33,674 bases of DNA from Lachnobacterium bovis DSM 14045 (GTDB taxonomy: Bacteria > Bacillota > Clostridia > Lachnospirales > Lachnospiraceae), in the NCBI RefSeq assembly GCF_900107245.1, contig NZ_FNPG01000030.1, forward strand, positions 1 through 33,674. Reading direction: 5' to 3'. A program made the position numbers and the translations under genes. Of this stretch, positions 16,329 to 24,317 are shown in pieces (the stretch's first letter is position 1; every line of letters begins with the position of its first letter). Under the pieces are notes generated by a model. The model saw only the letters and a list, made by a program, of their open reading frames with translations, did not search any database and was not told the DNA's origin.

Positions 16329-18233
16329 ATGAGTAACTTTACGGAAATGGACAGCTATCTGTTTGGGCAGGCAACACACTATGAAATTTATGAAAAGTTA
16401 GGAGCTCATGTGTGCAAGAAAGATGGAAAAAAAGGGGTTATATTTGATCTTTGGGCACCACATGCTAAACAAGTATTTGTAATTGGTCAGTTTAATGACT
16501 GGAATGAAACATCTCATGAGATGGAAAAACTTGGAGCAGACAAAAATGGAATTTTTGAACTTTTTATAGAAGGTGTAAAGGAAGAGTCTTTATATAAATA
16601 CTTAATAATTACAGAAGATGGAAGGAAATTATATAAAGCCGATCCATATGCTTCATATGCAGAATTACGTCCAGGTACAGCTTCAGCAGTGTATGACACA
16701 TCAAATTTTAAGTGGACAGACAAAAGATGGATGAATGCAAGGGCTAAAAAGACGGAAGAAGATGTCTATAAAGAGCCAATAGCTATTTATGAATGTCATC
16801 CAGGTTCTTGGACAAGACATCCAGGAAGAAACGATGATGGTTTTTACACATATGAAGAATTAGCAAAGAAGTTAGTACCATATGTAAAAGAAATGGGGTA
16901 TACTCATATTGAATTAATGGGTATAGCAGAGTATCCTTATGATGGATCCTGGGGATATCAGGTGACAGGTTATTATGCACCAACATCTAGATATGGTAAA
17001 CCTGATGAGTTTGCTGCTTTTGTAAATGAATGTCATAAGGAAGGAATTGGTGTTATCCTTGATTGGGTGCCAGCACATTTTCCAAAGGATGCACACGGAT
17101 TGGCAGAATTTGATGGAGAGCCATTATATGAATATCCTGATCCAAGGAAGGGTGAACATTCAGATTGGGGTACAAAGATTTTTAATTATGAAAAAAATGA
17201 AATTAAGAATTTCTTGATAGGTAGTGCATTGATGTGGGTAGAAAAATATCATGTTGATGGACTTAGAGTAGATGCGGTAGCATCAATGTTGTATCTTGAT
17301 TATGGAAAACAAAATGGCGATTGGGTACCAAATAAATTTGGTGGTAATAAGAATCTTGAGGCAGTTGAATTTTTTAAACATATTAATACCGTTGTTTTAG
17401 GAAGAAATCATGGAACACTAATGATTGCGGAAGAATCAACAGCTTGGCCAAAGGTAACAGGTAAAGCAATTGATGATGGATTGAATTTCACATATAAATG
17501 GAATATGGGATGGATGCATGATTTTCTTGATTATATGAAGTTAGATCCATATTTTAGAAAAAACAATCACAATAAGATGACTTTTGCAATGAGTTATAAT
17601 GAAAGTGAAAAATACATTTTAGTTTTATCTCATGATGAAGTTGTTCATTTAAAATGTTCTATGATAAACAAAATGCCAGGATACGAAGTTGATAAATTTA
17701 AGAATTTAATGGCAGGATATGCTTTTATGATGGGACATCCTGGAAAAAAACTATTATTTATGGGACAGGAATTTGCGCAGTTGCAAGAGTGGAGTGAAAA
17801 GAGAGAACTTGATTGGTATCTTCTAGAAAATCCAAAACATAAATATATGCAGGATTGGGTAAAAGCGTTATTACATTTGTATCAAGAAAACAAGAGTATG
17901 TATGAATTAGATCATAGTTGGAAAGGTTTCGAATGGATAAATGCTAACGATGCAGATAGAAGCATATATAGTTTTGTTAGAAGAAGTGAAGATGGTAAAA
18001 ATAATATGTTGTTCGTAATCAATTTTACTCCTATGGAAAGAATAGATTACAGAGTTGGTGTACCAGAGAAAAAGACATACAAACTTGTCTTAAATAGCGA
18101 TAGTACACGATTTGGTGGAGATGCAGCTAATAAGAAGACATCATATAAGGCTGAGGAAAAAGAGTGCGATAAGAAGAGATATTCTTTTGCATATCCTTTA
18201 CCAGCTTATGGTGTGGCTATCTTTAAATTTTAG
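16329..18233 (+). CDS. glgB: 1,4-alpha-glucan (glycogen) branching enzyme
   Basis: This 634-residue GH13 enzyme makes alpha-1,6 branches in glycogen. An N-terminal CBM48-type domain (about 30-125, with VFVIGQFNDWNE) precedes the catalytic barrel. The nucleophile Asp315 lies in DGLRVDAVASMLYLDYG, the acid/base Glu368 in MIAEESTAWP, and the third acid Asp436 in LSHDEVVH. A C-terminal beta domain closes the protein. I place the start at ATG 16329 because GGAGG (16316-16320) lies just upstream; an in-frame TTG at 16314 would overlap that site. No other glycogen genes are in the window; it follows the TPR/AAA+ gene in the same direction. Confidence 0.95.
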   Translation: MSNFTEMDSYLFGQATHYEIYEKLGAHVCKKDGKKGVIFDLWAPHAKQVFVIGQFNDWNETSHEMEKLGADKNGIFELFIEGVKEESLYKYLIITEDGRKLYKADPYASYAELRPGTASAVYDTSNFKWTDKRWMNARAKKTEEDVYKEPIAIYECHPGSWTRHPGRNDDGFYTYEELAKKLVPYVKEMGYTHIELMGIAEYPYDGSWGYQVTGYYAPTSRYGKPDEFAAFVNECHKEGIGVILDWVPAHFPKDAHGLAEFDGEPLYEYPDPRKGEHSDWGTKIFNYEKNEIKNFLIGSALMWVEKYHVDGLRVDAVASMLYLDYGKQNGDWVPNKFGGNKNLEAVEFFKHINTVVLGRNHGTLMIAEESTAWPKVTGKAIDDGLNFTYKWNMGWMHDFLDYMKLDPYFRKNNHNKMTFAMSYNESEKYILVLSHDEVVHLKCSMINKMPGYEVDKFKNLMAGYAFMMGHPGKKLLFMGQEFAQLQEWSEKRELDWYLLENPKHKYMQDWVKALLHLYQENKSMYELDHSWKGFEWINANDADRSIYSFVRRSEDGKNNMLFVINFTPMERIDYRVGVPEKKTYKLVLNSDSTRFGGDAANKKTSYKAEEKECDKKRYSFAYPLPAYGVAIFKF

Positions 18234-18341
18234 TATAAACTGCATTGTAGAGTAAATTATATTTTTGTTTACTATTTTTTGGGGAAACTGATGTCGATAT
18301 ACTCTTTGAGTAAGTATACAATTGACGAGCGAGGTGTCACC

Positions 18342-21300
18342 ATGAAAATAGATATTACAAATTATATTGAAAAAAATGATTTAGAAAAAAATAAAGATGG
18401 AATAGAGGGATTTGTTTCTAATTCAAAACATAATCCTTCAAAAACATTTTTCAAAAACTTTGAATATAAGGCAAGTGATTTATCATTAAACGATGAAATA
18501 GACAGGTTTACATACGTTAAGCCTGGTTTAGGTGTCGAAAATGATGATTCGCTTGCCAAAAATATTATAAAGGATATTAATTCGCCAATCGGTAAGACGG
18601 CAAACGAATTAGCTGTTATCGCGAACACAGTTTCATCTGAAGATTTAAAAGAACTAGAAAAAAATGGATATTCAATAAATGATACAGATATTTCAACAAT
18701 TGTAAGTGTTACAGATAAGATAAAAGCTACTCTTGCAAAAGCAGGAGTTGATATTGAAAAGATTTATGGTTCATCATTGTCTTCAGAAGAGTTGAAAAAA
18801 ATAACAGGAAATACAGCGATTGCAAAACAGATAGAAAGAAGTTTGCAAGAAAAAGATTTACCAATAAGCGAAGATGTTATGGAGAAAGCACTTGATGCAT
18901 ATGAAAAAGCAAGTGGTATATATGATTTAAAAGAATCTACAATTTCTTATATCATAAAAAATGAATTAGAGCCAACAATTTCAAATATTTGTGTAGCGCA
19001 AAGTGGAGCAGGAATTAAACCTAATATGACAGATAATTTGAATTCAATGCAACGTTCTAACATTAATGATTTAGAAAATCAGATTAATACGTTTTTGAAA
19101 AAAAATGGATATAAAGTTACGGAAGAAAATGTAAATAATAGTCAGGTTTTGATAGCGAATAATGTAAATCTTACAAAAGAAAATTTAGAATATTATAATG
19201 CTTTGTCGAATTTGAAAAAAATAGAAGATGATCAAATTATTGATAGAATTACATCATCAATAAGGGATGGAAGGACTCCAGAAAATGCATATATTTTAGC
19301 AGGTTATTCGTATTCTGATAAAGCAAAAATAGATTATGAAGTTATAAATTCTGTAGAAGATGAGGATTTAGAGTACGTTATTGAAAGCAACAAAGATGTT
19401 ACAATTTCTAATTTATCAGAGTCAATTAAAAAAAGATTAGATGAATCTAATGAAAACTCTAAAATTTATAACAAAAAAGAAGATATAGAAAACAATTATA
19501 AATTTTTAACAGCGAAAAGACAACTAGAAGAAGTTAGATTAATGATGACAGTTGATGCAAATTATAAGCTTTTAAAAAAAGGAATATCGATAGATACGAA
19601 ACCATTAGAAGAAGTTTTGGTAGAATTGAAAAAACTTGAGCAAGAGTATTATGATTCAGTTTTTAAGGAAGAGAATGTATCGATTGAAAAAATAAACAAG
19701 TATGAAGCAACAAATTTTGCAATTGAAGAATTAAAGAATCAACCTGCAGCAGTTTTAGGAAAAATAGATAGTGTATCAACAATTAATGAAATTAATGAAG
19801 TAGCTGATAAAAAGTATGTTGATTTTAAAGCTGCATATGAAAATTATGAAAAAGTAAGTACGCATCCAATGGCTGAATTAGGAGATTCAATAAAAAAAGC
19901 TTTTGCAAATGCAGATTATTTGTTAGAAGAATTAGGCTTAGAATTAAATGAAGAGAATATGAGGGCAGTAAGAATTCTCGGCTATAATTCAGAAGAAATA
20001 ACTACAAAAAACATTGAACGAGTAAGAAATATTGATGAAATAATCCAAAATACTTTTAAAGAATTAACTCCAAACGTGACAATAGAGATAATAAAAAGAG
20101 GTATAAATCCACTTGATTTACCAGTTAATGAATTAAATCGAATAGTTTCTACAATTGCTGAAGAAATAGGACCTAGTGAAGACGAAAAATTTAGTGAATA
20201 TTTGTGGAAATTAGAAAATAATAAAGAAATATCAAAAGAAGATAGAGAGTCATATATTGGCATTTACAGATTAATTTCTCAGGTTGAAAAGACAGATGGA
20301 AGTGTTGTTGGAATGATATTGAAACAAAATCAAAAAGTAACAATGAGAAATCTTTTGACAGCACTAAGAAGTAAAAACAAATTAGACATGGATTATGAAA
20401 TTGATGATGAATTCAATGGAATTGATTCTAAAATGGAGAATGCTATTGATAAACAAATAGAAAAAGGAATAGTGATAAATGCCAATAAAGCTGAACTTGT
20501 TAGAATTAAAATAAATAATATTGTTGATGAATATTTAAGTTCGAATAAGTTGAGTGAAAAAATCATAAAAAATTGGCAAGATATGTCTTTAGATGAACTG
20601 AAAAATGAAATTACAAAAGAAAATGAAGCTCATTTAAGTGATAATATAAAACTAGAGAATGAGTATTTTGAGGAAGTAAAAGAAGATTTTGTTAGAGTCC
20701 TTAATACTAAAAATGAAGTTTTAGAAATGCTTGAGAAATATGATATGCCTTGCAATTTGATTAATTTACTTGGTGCTAAAAGTTTAAGACAACCGGATAG
20801 AGTTTTAGATATGCTATTTAACAATGATATATCGAATATTGAAAAAATTCAGAAAATGAAAGAAGAGTTGATTCGAAGATTTGGTGAGTCAATAAAGGAA
20901 CCAAAAGAGATGGCAGATGCACAAGAAGAATTAGCAGATTTAGCAGAACATGCTCTCGATAACATGATTGTTGAAAAAAAGATTATTACCTCAAAAGAGT
21001 TGAAAACATATAGGGTGATGGCATCATCTTTGAAAATAATGGCAAAACAAAGTAGGGATGAAGCTTATGTTATTCCTGTCGAAACTTCAGATGGAATATC
21101 GGGAATAAAACTAAGAATTGTTAGAACATCTGAAAAAAAAGGATTGATAAATCTATTGTTTAAGTCTAATTCAAATGTGAAAATTGCTGGAAGTTTTAGA
21201 GTGCAAGATAATTCTATAGCAGGAATAATTGCCTCAGATAGCAATGAAATAGTAGATAACTTGAAAGAAAAAAAAGAAGAAATAGTAAAAGAATTACCGT

Positions 21301-21482
21301 TTGATATGAATAATATGGATTTAGAAATTGCTTTTTCAGAGCATATTGATTTAAATAAATTTGATAATGGTCAAGAAAAAAGTAGTTATGATTGGAAAGC
21401 AAATGAAGAAGAATCAAAACCACAAACAAAATTGTTGTATAAAGTTGCAGAGATTTTTGTTAAAGCTTTTTCGGATGTGTAA
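18342..21482 (+). CDS. Very long FliK-like protein with repeated T..N motifs
   Basis: The start is ATG 18342, placed by GAGGTG at 18331-18336, giving 1046 residues; an in-frame ATG 63 bases upstream has no ribosome site. No signal peptide or membrane helix is seen. The protein is acidic and helical, with a degenerate repeated element of the form T-x-x-N-[IL], for example EPTISNI (210-216), NLTKENL (276-282), DVTISNL (352-358), then EITTKNI and KVTMRNL later. The C-terminal 100 residues, including GSFRVQDNSIAGIIAS and a following helix and strand, resemble the hook-length-control (FliK) C-terminal domain. I believe it belongs to the Lachnospiraceae DUF6240 group, from memory only. A flagellar or secretion role is inferred. 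It stands alone with convergent genes after it. Confidence 0.6.
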   Translation: MKIDITNYIEKNDLEKNKDGIEGFVSNSKHNPSKTFFKNFEYKASDLSLNDEIDRFTYVKPGLGVENDDSLAKNIIKDINSPIGKTANELAVIANTVSSEDLKELEKNGYSINDTDISTIVSVTDKIKATLAKAGVDIEKIYGSSLSSEELKKITGNTAIAKQIERSLQEKDLPISEDVMEKALDAYEKASGIYDLKESTISYIIKNELEPTISNICVAQSGAGIKPNMTDNLNSMQRSNINDLENQINTFLKKNGYKVTEENVNNSQVLIANNVNLTKENLEYYNALSNLKKIEDDQIIDRITSSIRDGRTPENAYILAGYSYSDKAKIDYEVINSVEDEDLEYVIESNKDVTISNLSESIKKRLDESNENSKIYNKKEDIENNYKFLTAKRQLEEVRLMMTVDANYKLLKKGISIDTKPLEEVLVELKKLEQEYYDSVFKEENVSIEKINKYEATNFAIEELKNQPAAVLGKIDSVSTINEINEVADKKYVDFKAAYENYEKVSTHPMAELGDSIKKAFANADYLLEELGLELNEENMRAVRILGYNSEEITTKNIERVRNIDEIIQNTFKELTPNVTIEIIKRGINPLDLPVNELNRIVSTIAEEIGPSEDEKFSEYLWKLENNKEISKEDRESYIGIYRLISQVEKTDGSVVGMILKQNQKVTMRNLLTALRSKNKLDMDYEIDDEFNGIDSKMENAIDKQIEKGIVINANKAELVRIKINNIVDEYLSSNKLSEKIIKNWQDMSLDELKNEITKENEAHLSDNIKLENEYFEEVKEDFVRVLNTKNEVLEMLEKYDMPCNLINLLGAKSLRQPDRVLDMLFNNDISNIEKIQKMKEELIRRFGESIKEPKEMADAQEELADLAEHALDNMIVEKKIITSKELKTYRVMASSLKIMAKQSRDEAYVIPVETSDGISGIKLRIVRTSEKKGLINLLFKSNSNVKIAGSFRVQDNSIAGIIASDSNEIVDNLKEKKEEIVKELPFDMNNMDLEIAFSEHIDLNKFDNGQEKSSYDWKANEEESKPQTKLLYKVAEIFVKAFSDV

Positions 21483-21510
21483 TGTGAAAGATTTAAAGTA
21501 GGATAAATAA

Positions 21511-21575
21511 TAAACCCTCTCTAGAGTAAATGTTCCAACGACCAAAGAATGGTCAAGAATTCTAGAGAGGGTTTA
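21511..21575. terminator. Perfect inverted repeat between convergent genes, probable bidirectional terminator
   Basis: TAAACCCTCTCTAGA (21511-21525) and TCTAGAGAGGGTTTA (21561-21575) are perfectly complementary over 15 bp. The 35-base loop holds a smaller GACCA/TGGTC stem. It lies between convergent genes, but neither side has a real T-run, so it is an atypical terminator or a small mobile remnant. Confidence 0.6.
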
Positions 21576-21619
21576 TATATGTAATTAAAAATATTATAAA
21601 CTTATTTTTTAAATATTCT

Positions 21620-23344
21620 CTATTTTGAAAACATGGTTTTTGAGATAGTGTCCCAAGTAGACATGTCTTCAAAACCTAACTTCCAAAATGAAGCTCCAGC
21701 TAATTTCTTATCTTTAGCCAATTTTAATTTCATTTGAATGGATTTATTGTCTTCAATCCAAAGTTTATATAGATTTGTATTGTCTTTGTATTCAATATAA
21801 TATTGACCTTCATCTTTAAGCCATTTTTTGGTTGCTTTTGAATCAGTGATTAATTTTTGCATTCCAACAAGTCCAAGAGTAGTTTTTACTTTATAGCCGT
21901 CATTTGAGGACTCATCTTCTACGTTAGATAAAGGCTTAAACCATAATCTAGAGTAGAATGGAACACCCATAATAACCTGATTAGCAGGAACTTCTTTAAG
22001 TGTGTTTTCTATTCCATTTTTTACCCAAGAATATGAGGCTGTAGAACCTGCAGATTCAGATGTTGTTGTATGTTCATCGTAAGCCATTATACAAATGTAG
22101 TCGGCAAAGTTGGCCTGTTCTTTTCTATTGTAAAAATTAGTGTAACCTGAAGGTGTGTAGTTATCGACAGATAAGAATAAATGATTATCCTTACATTTTA
22201 AAGATAACTCACGAATAAACTGGATATAACTATCACCGATTTTTCGTCCATTTAATGATTCAAAATCAATATTAACGCCATCAAGATTATATTGAATTGC
22301 TTGCGATATAATTTGATTGACTAAATTTTGGCGAGTGCTTGTGTGTGTTAATACATACGAAGTATCTACTTTTGTGTTAACTAAATTACTAAATAAGCCC
22401 CAAACCTGAACATTTTGTTGATGACAGAAATTTACATAATCCATACTTGCGATGCTCTTTAAATTACCGTTATTATCGTTAAGTGAAAACCAGGTTGGAG
22501 AGATAACATTTACTTTTTTAGTTGATGCTAAAACACTTGAAATATTGGAATTAGCAGCGGGTGATGTTACCTGATGCCATGCCATATTTATAGTTGTATT
22601 AAAACGTTTGTGTGTAAAGTTTTCTTTTTTAAAATTGTTTTTAATGTCTTTTTTTGTAACATCAGAGATAGCGTTATTTTTTACATATCCAATGATTCCA
22701 TCTTCGGACATTACTTTTGACCAGTTATCATATTGTTTAATAAGTCTAAGTTTGTCACCAGATTTTAAATCCTTCATAATAGGACTCTTTATTCCACCTA
22801 AAACTCTTATTTGTGTGTTTTTTTCACTTAAACAAAAATCAACATTGCTAAATTTTGTTGTTAATACTATTCTAGATGGGTTTTTATAGTATTTATATGT
22901 AAAATTAGAATATTTATTTATAAAATCCACATTTACATAGCAATTATTTCCTGAAGTTACTACTATTTTTTTACCAAAATTCATATTTGTGCGATTAACC
23001 ATATAATTAGATGAATCTGGAGAAACCATTATGAGATCTTTGGCAGTTGTGTATAATAATTTGTTTTCGTTTGAATCCCAATATAATCTAGAATTTAGAT
23101 TTTTGTGAATAAATTTGTAATCTAAATATACCGAGCCATTTATTAAAGTGCCTTGTGAACTTTCGAAATTATTGTCCAAAAGAATCGCAACTTGTTCATC
23201 TGTGATTATTCCGTATGTTTTACTAATATCAGCATGAGCCTTGTTTGGAGAAAAATGTTTATATAGAAAAATTCCCATGATTATACATATAAGTAAAAAA
23301 ACAATGGCACATGGAATTAGTAATTTTGAAATTGTTTTTTTCAT
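21620..23344 (-). CDS. Membrane-anchored GH18 family glycosidase with SH3-like domain
   Basis: The 574-residue protein starts with a single uncleaved-looking membrane anchor (about 8-28), so the rest faces outside. Residues 40-165 resemble a copper-amine-oxidase N-terminal-like domain. Residues 175-228 look like a bacterial SH3 domain (QIRVLGGIK, GIIGYVK). Residues 245-574 form a GH18 barrel. The catalytic motif is DGVNIDFE (355-362) with Glu362 as acid; Asn358 in place of the usual middle Asp is typical of the YaaH/SleL-type N-acetylglucosaminidases. It probably cuts peptidoglycan or another GlcNAc polymer at the cell surface. The start follows GGGTGG. A weak TATAAT (23376-23381, minus strand) lies upstream. 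It is near, but separately terminated from, the kinase genes. Confidence 0.82.
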   Translation of the reverse strand: MKKTISKLLIPCAIVFLLICIIMGIFLYKHFSPNKAHADISKTYGIITDEQVAILLDNNFESSQGTLINGSVYLDYKFIHKNLNSRLYWDSNENKLLYTTAKDLIMVSPDSSNYMVNRTNMNFGKKIVVTSGNNCYVNVDFINKYSNFTYKYYKNPSRIVLTTKFSNVDFCLSEKNTQIRVLGGIKSPIMKDLKSGDKLRLIKQYDNWSKVMSEDGIIGYVKNNAISDVTKKDIKNNFKKENFTHKRFNTTINMAWHQVTSPAANSNISSVLASTKKVNVISPTWFSLNDNNGNLKSIASMDYVNFCHQQNVQVWGLFSNLVNTKVDTSYVLTHTSTRQNLVNQIISQAIQYNLDGVNIDFESLNGRKIGDSYIQFIRELSLKCKDNHLFLSVDNYTPSGYTNFYNRKEQANFADYICIMAYDEHTTTSESAGSTASYSWVKNGIENTLKEVPANQVIMGVPFYSRLWFKPLSNVEDESSNDGYKVKTTLGLVGMQKLITDSKATKKWLKDEGQYYIEYKDNTNLYKLWIEDNKSIQMKLKLAKDKKLAGASFWKLGFEDMSTWDTISKTMFSK

Positions 23345-23690
23345 TTTTGTTATCCACCCTTTTTCGTTTTTTTTAATTATATCATATAATATGTTAATTA
23401 TTAACTTATATATTAAATATTAATCACTATAGAGATGAATTTAACGGTAGTTTTTAAATGTATGAAGGAATTATATTGGAAAAAACGTAGGTACAATAAA
23501 TATTAGTAAAATCATAATCTATAAAAAATGTTTTATTGATATCTGAGTTATAAATGAAAATAAAAAATGATCATTCCGGCAAAAGAATGACCATTAATTA
23601 ATAAAAAAACCACTAAAGTAGAATTACCAAGAAGGTATTGAGCACCTTTTGTTTTTAATAAAATTTTGTGGTATAAAATTATAATCCTCG
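23345..23690. other. Intergenic region between the GH18 gene and the MinD-like gene
   Basis: About 350 bases, AT-rich. It holds the minus-strand terminator at 23562-23593 and a probable minus-strand promoter for the GH18 gene (TATAAT on the minus strand at 23376-23381, weak TTAATA 17 bases further up). A second, weaker minus-strand stem AAGGT/ACCTT lies near 23640-23656. I see no gene. Confidence 0.6.
23562..23593 (-). terminator. Terminator of the kinase/MinD-like unit
   Basis: On the minus strand TGGTCATTC (23593-23585) pairs with GAATGATCA (23576-23568) with one G-T, an 8-base loop, then a T-run (23567-23562). It ends transcription about 100 bases after the MinD-like gene. Confidence 0.85.
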
Positions 23691-24317
23691 CTATAAAATG
23701 TGTTTTGTCATATCTTGGAAAAAGTTCCATTCAGCGGAAGTAAGATGAAACGGATTAAAGAAAAAAGGAATAGAATTTAAAGAACAATGATATTGTTTTG
23801 AAAAAGTTTTTATATCATCTGAAAGCCCTAAATTTGATAAAAGAGTTGTATTAGTGTTTTTTAAAATTTTATTTTTATTGTTATCCTTTATATCATAAGG
23901 CGATAGAATGAAATTAATATAATTATTGTATGTTGGAGCTTTAATTCTATTGCTATATCCAATGATAAAACGAGCATCTTGGCGTAAAAATTCTGCTAAC
24001 GAATTTTGGTTCAAAACACCCATGTCTATTATAAAAAAATCATATTTATGTGAAAGAATATTGATTAAATCACGATAAATAACATTTGGATAAAAATCAA
24101 TATTTAAGTGCTTAAAATGGTCTGTAATAAATTTTTTATTATTCAAAAACGAGATTCTGTTTGCTGAGTTTAATTCTAAATAAGCAACTTTATATTTGCA
24201 TTTATTAGCCAAATAATTAGATAAAGCTAATGAAAAGTGTGTACAACCAACATTATGTTCACTTCCAGTGATGGCTATTGTAGTAGCCCTTTGCTTTTGT
24301 TTATAAAACCTAAAAAT
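23691..24317 (-). CDS. Degenerate MinD/ParA-like protein with probable AUU start
   Basis: Read from ATT at 24317 the protein has 208 residues, starting (M)FRFYKQKQRATTIAITGSEH. The P-loop region is GSEHNVGCTHFSLALSNYL, closely similar to the C-terminal domain of the upstream kinase (GTSHGCGSTHFSIALSTFL). Both lack the Walker A lysines. IIDMGVLN follows as a switch-like strand, and the end motif NPFHLTSAEWNFF parallels NPFIYSKEKEKFF of the kinase. No ATG, GTG, TTG or CTG exists in this frame between the last upstream stop and the P-loop. The first TTG (24212) would delete the P-loop region. AAAGGAGG lies 8 bases before ATT inside the kinase gene, which it overlaps by 43 bases. A -1 frameshift product fused to the kinase is the alternative. 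Confidence 0.65.
   Translation of the reverse strand: MFRFYKQKQRATTIAITGSEHNVGCTHFSLALSNYLANKCKYKVAYLELNSANRISFLNNKKFITDHFKHLNIDFYPNVIYRDLINILSHKYDFFIIDMGVLNQNSLAEFLRQDARFIIGYSNRIKAPTYNNYINFILSPYDIKDNNKNKILKNTNTTLLSNLGLSDDIKTFSKQYHCSLNSIPFFFNPFHLTSAEWNFFQDMTKHIL

Noticed and set aside
18250-18283. AGTAAA / TTTACT stem with T-rich tail after glgB
   Set aside because: Only six A/T-rich pairs; it could be a terminator, but chance is as likely in this composition.
24212-24212. TTG at 24212 as the start of the second MinD-like gene
   Set aside because: It would remove the P-loop region and first strand that match the kinase C-terminal domain, and no ribosome site precedes it.
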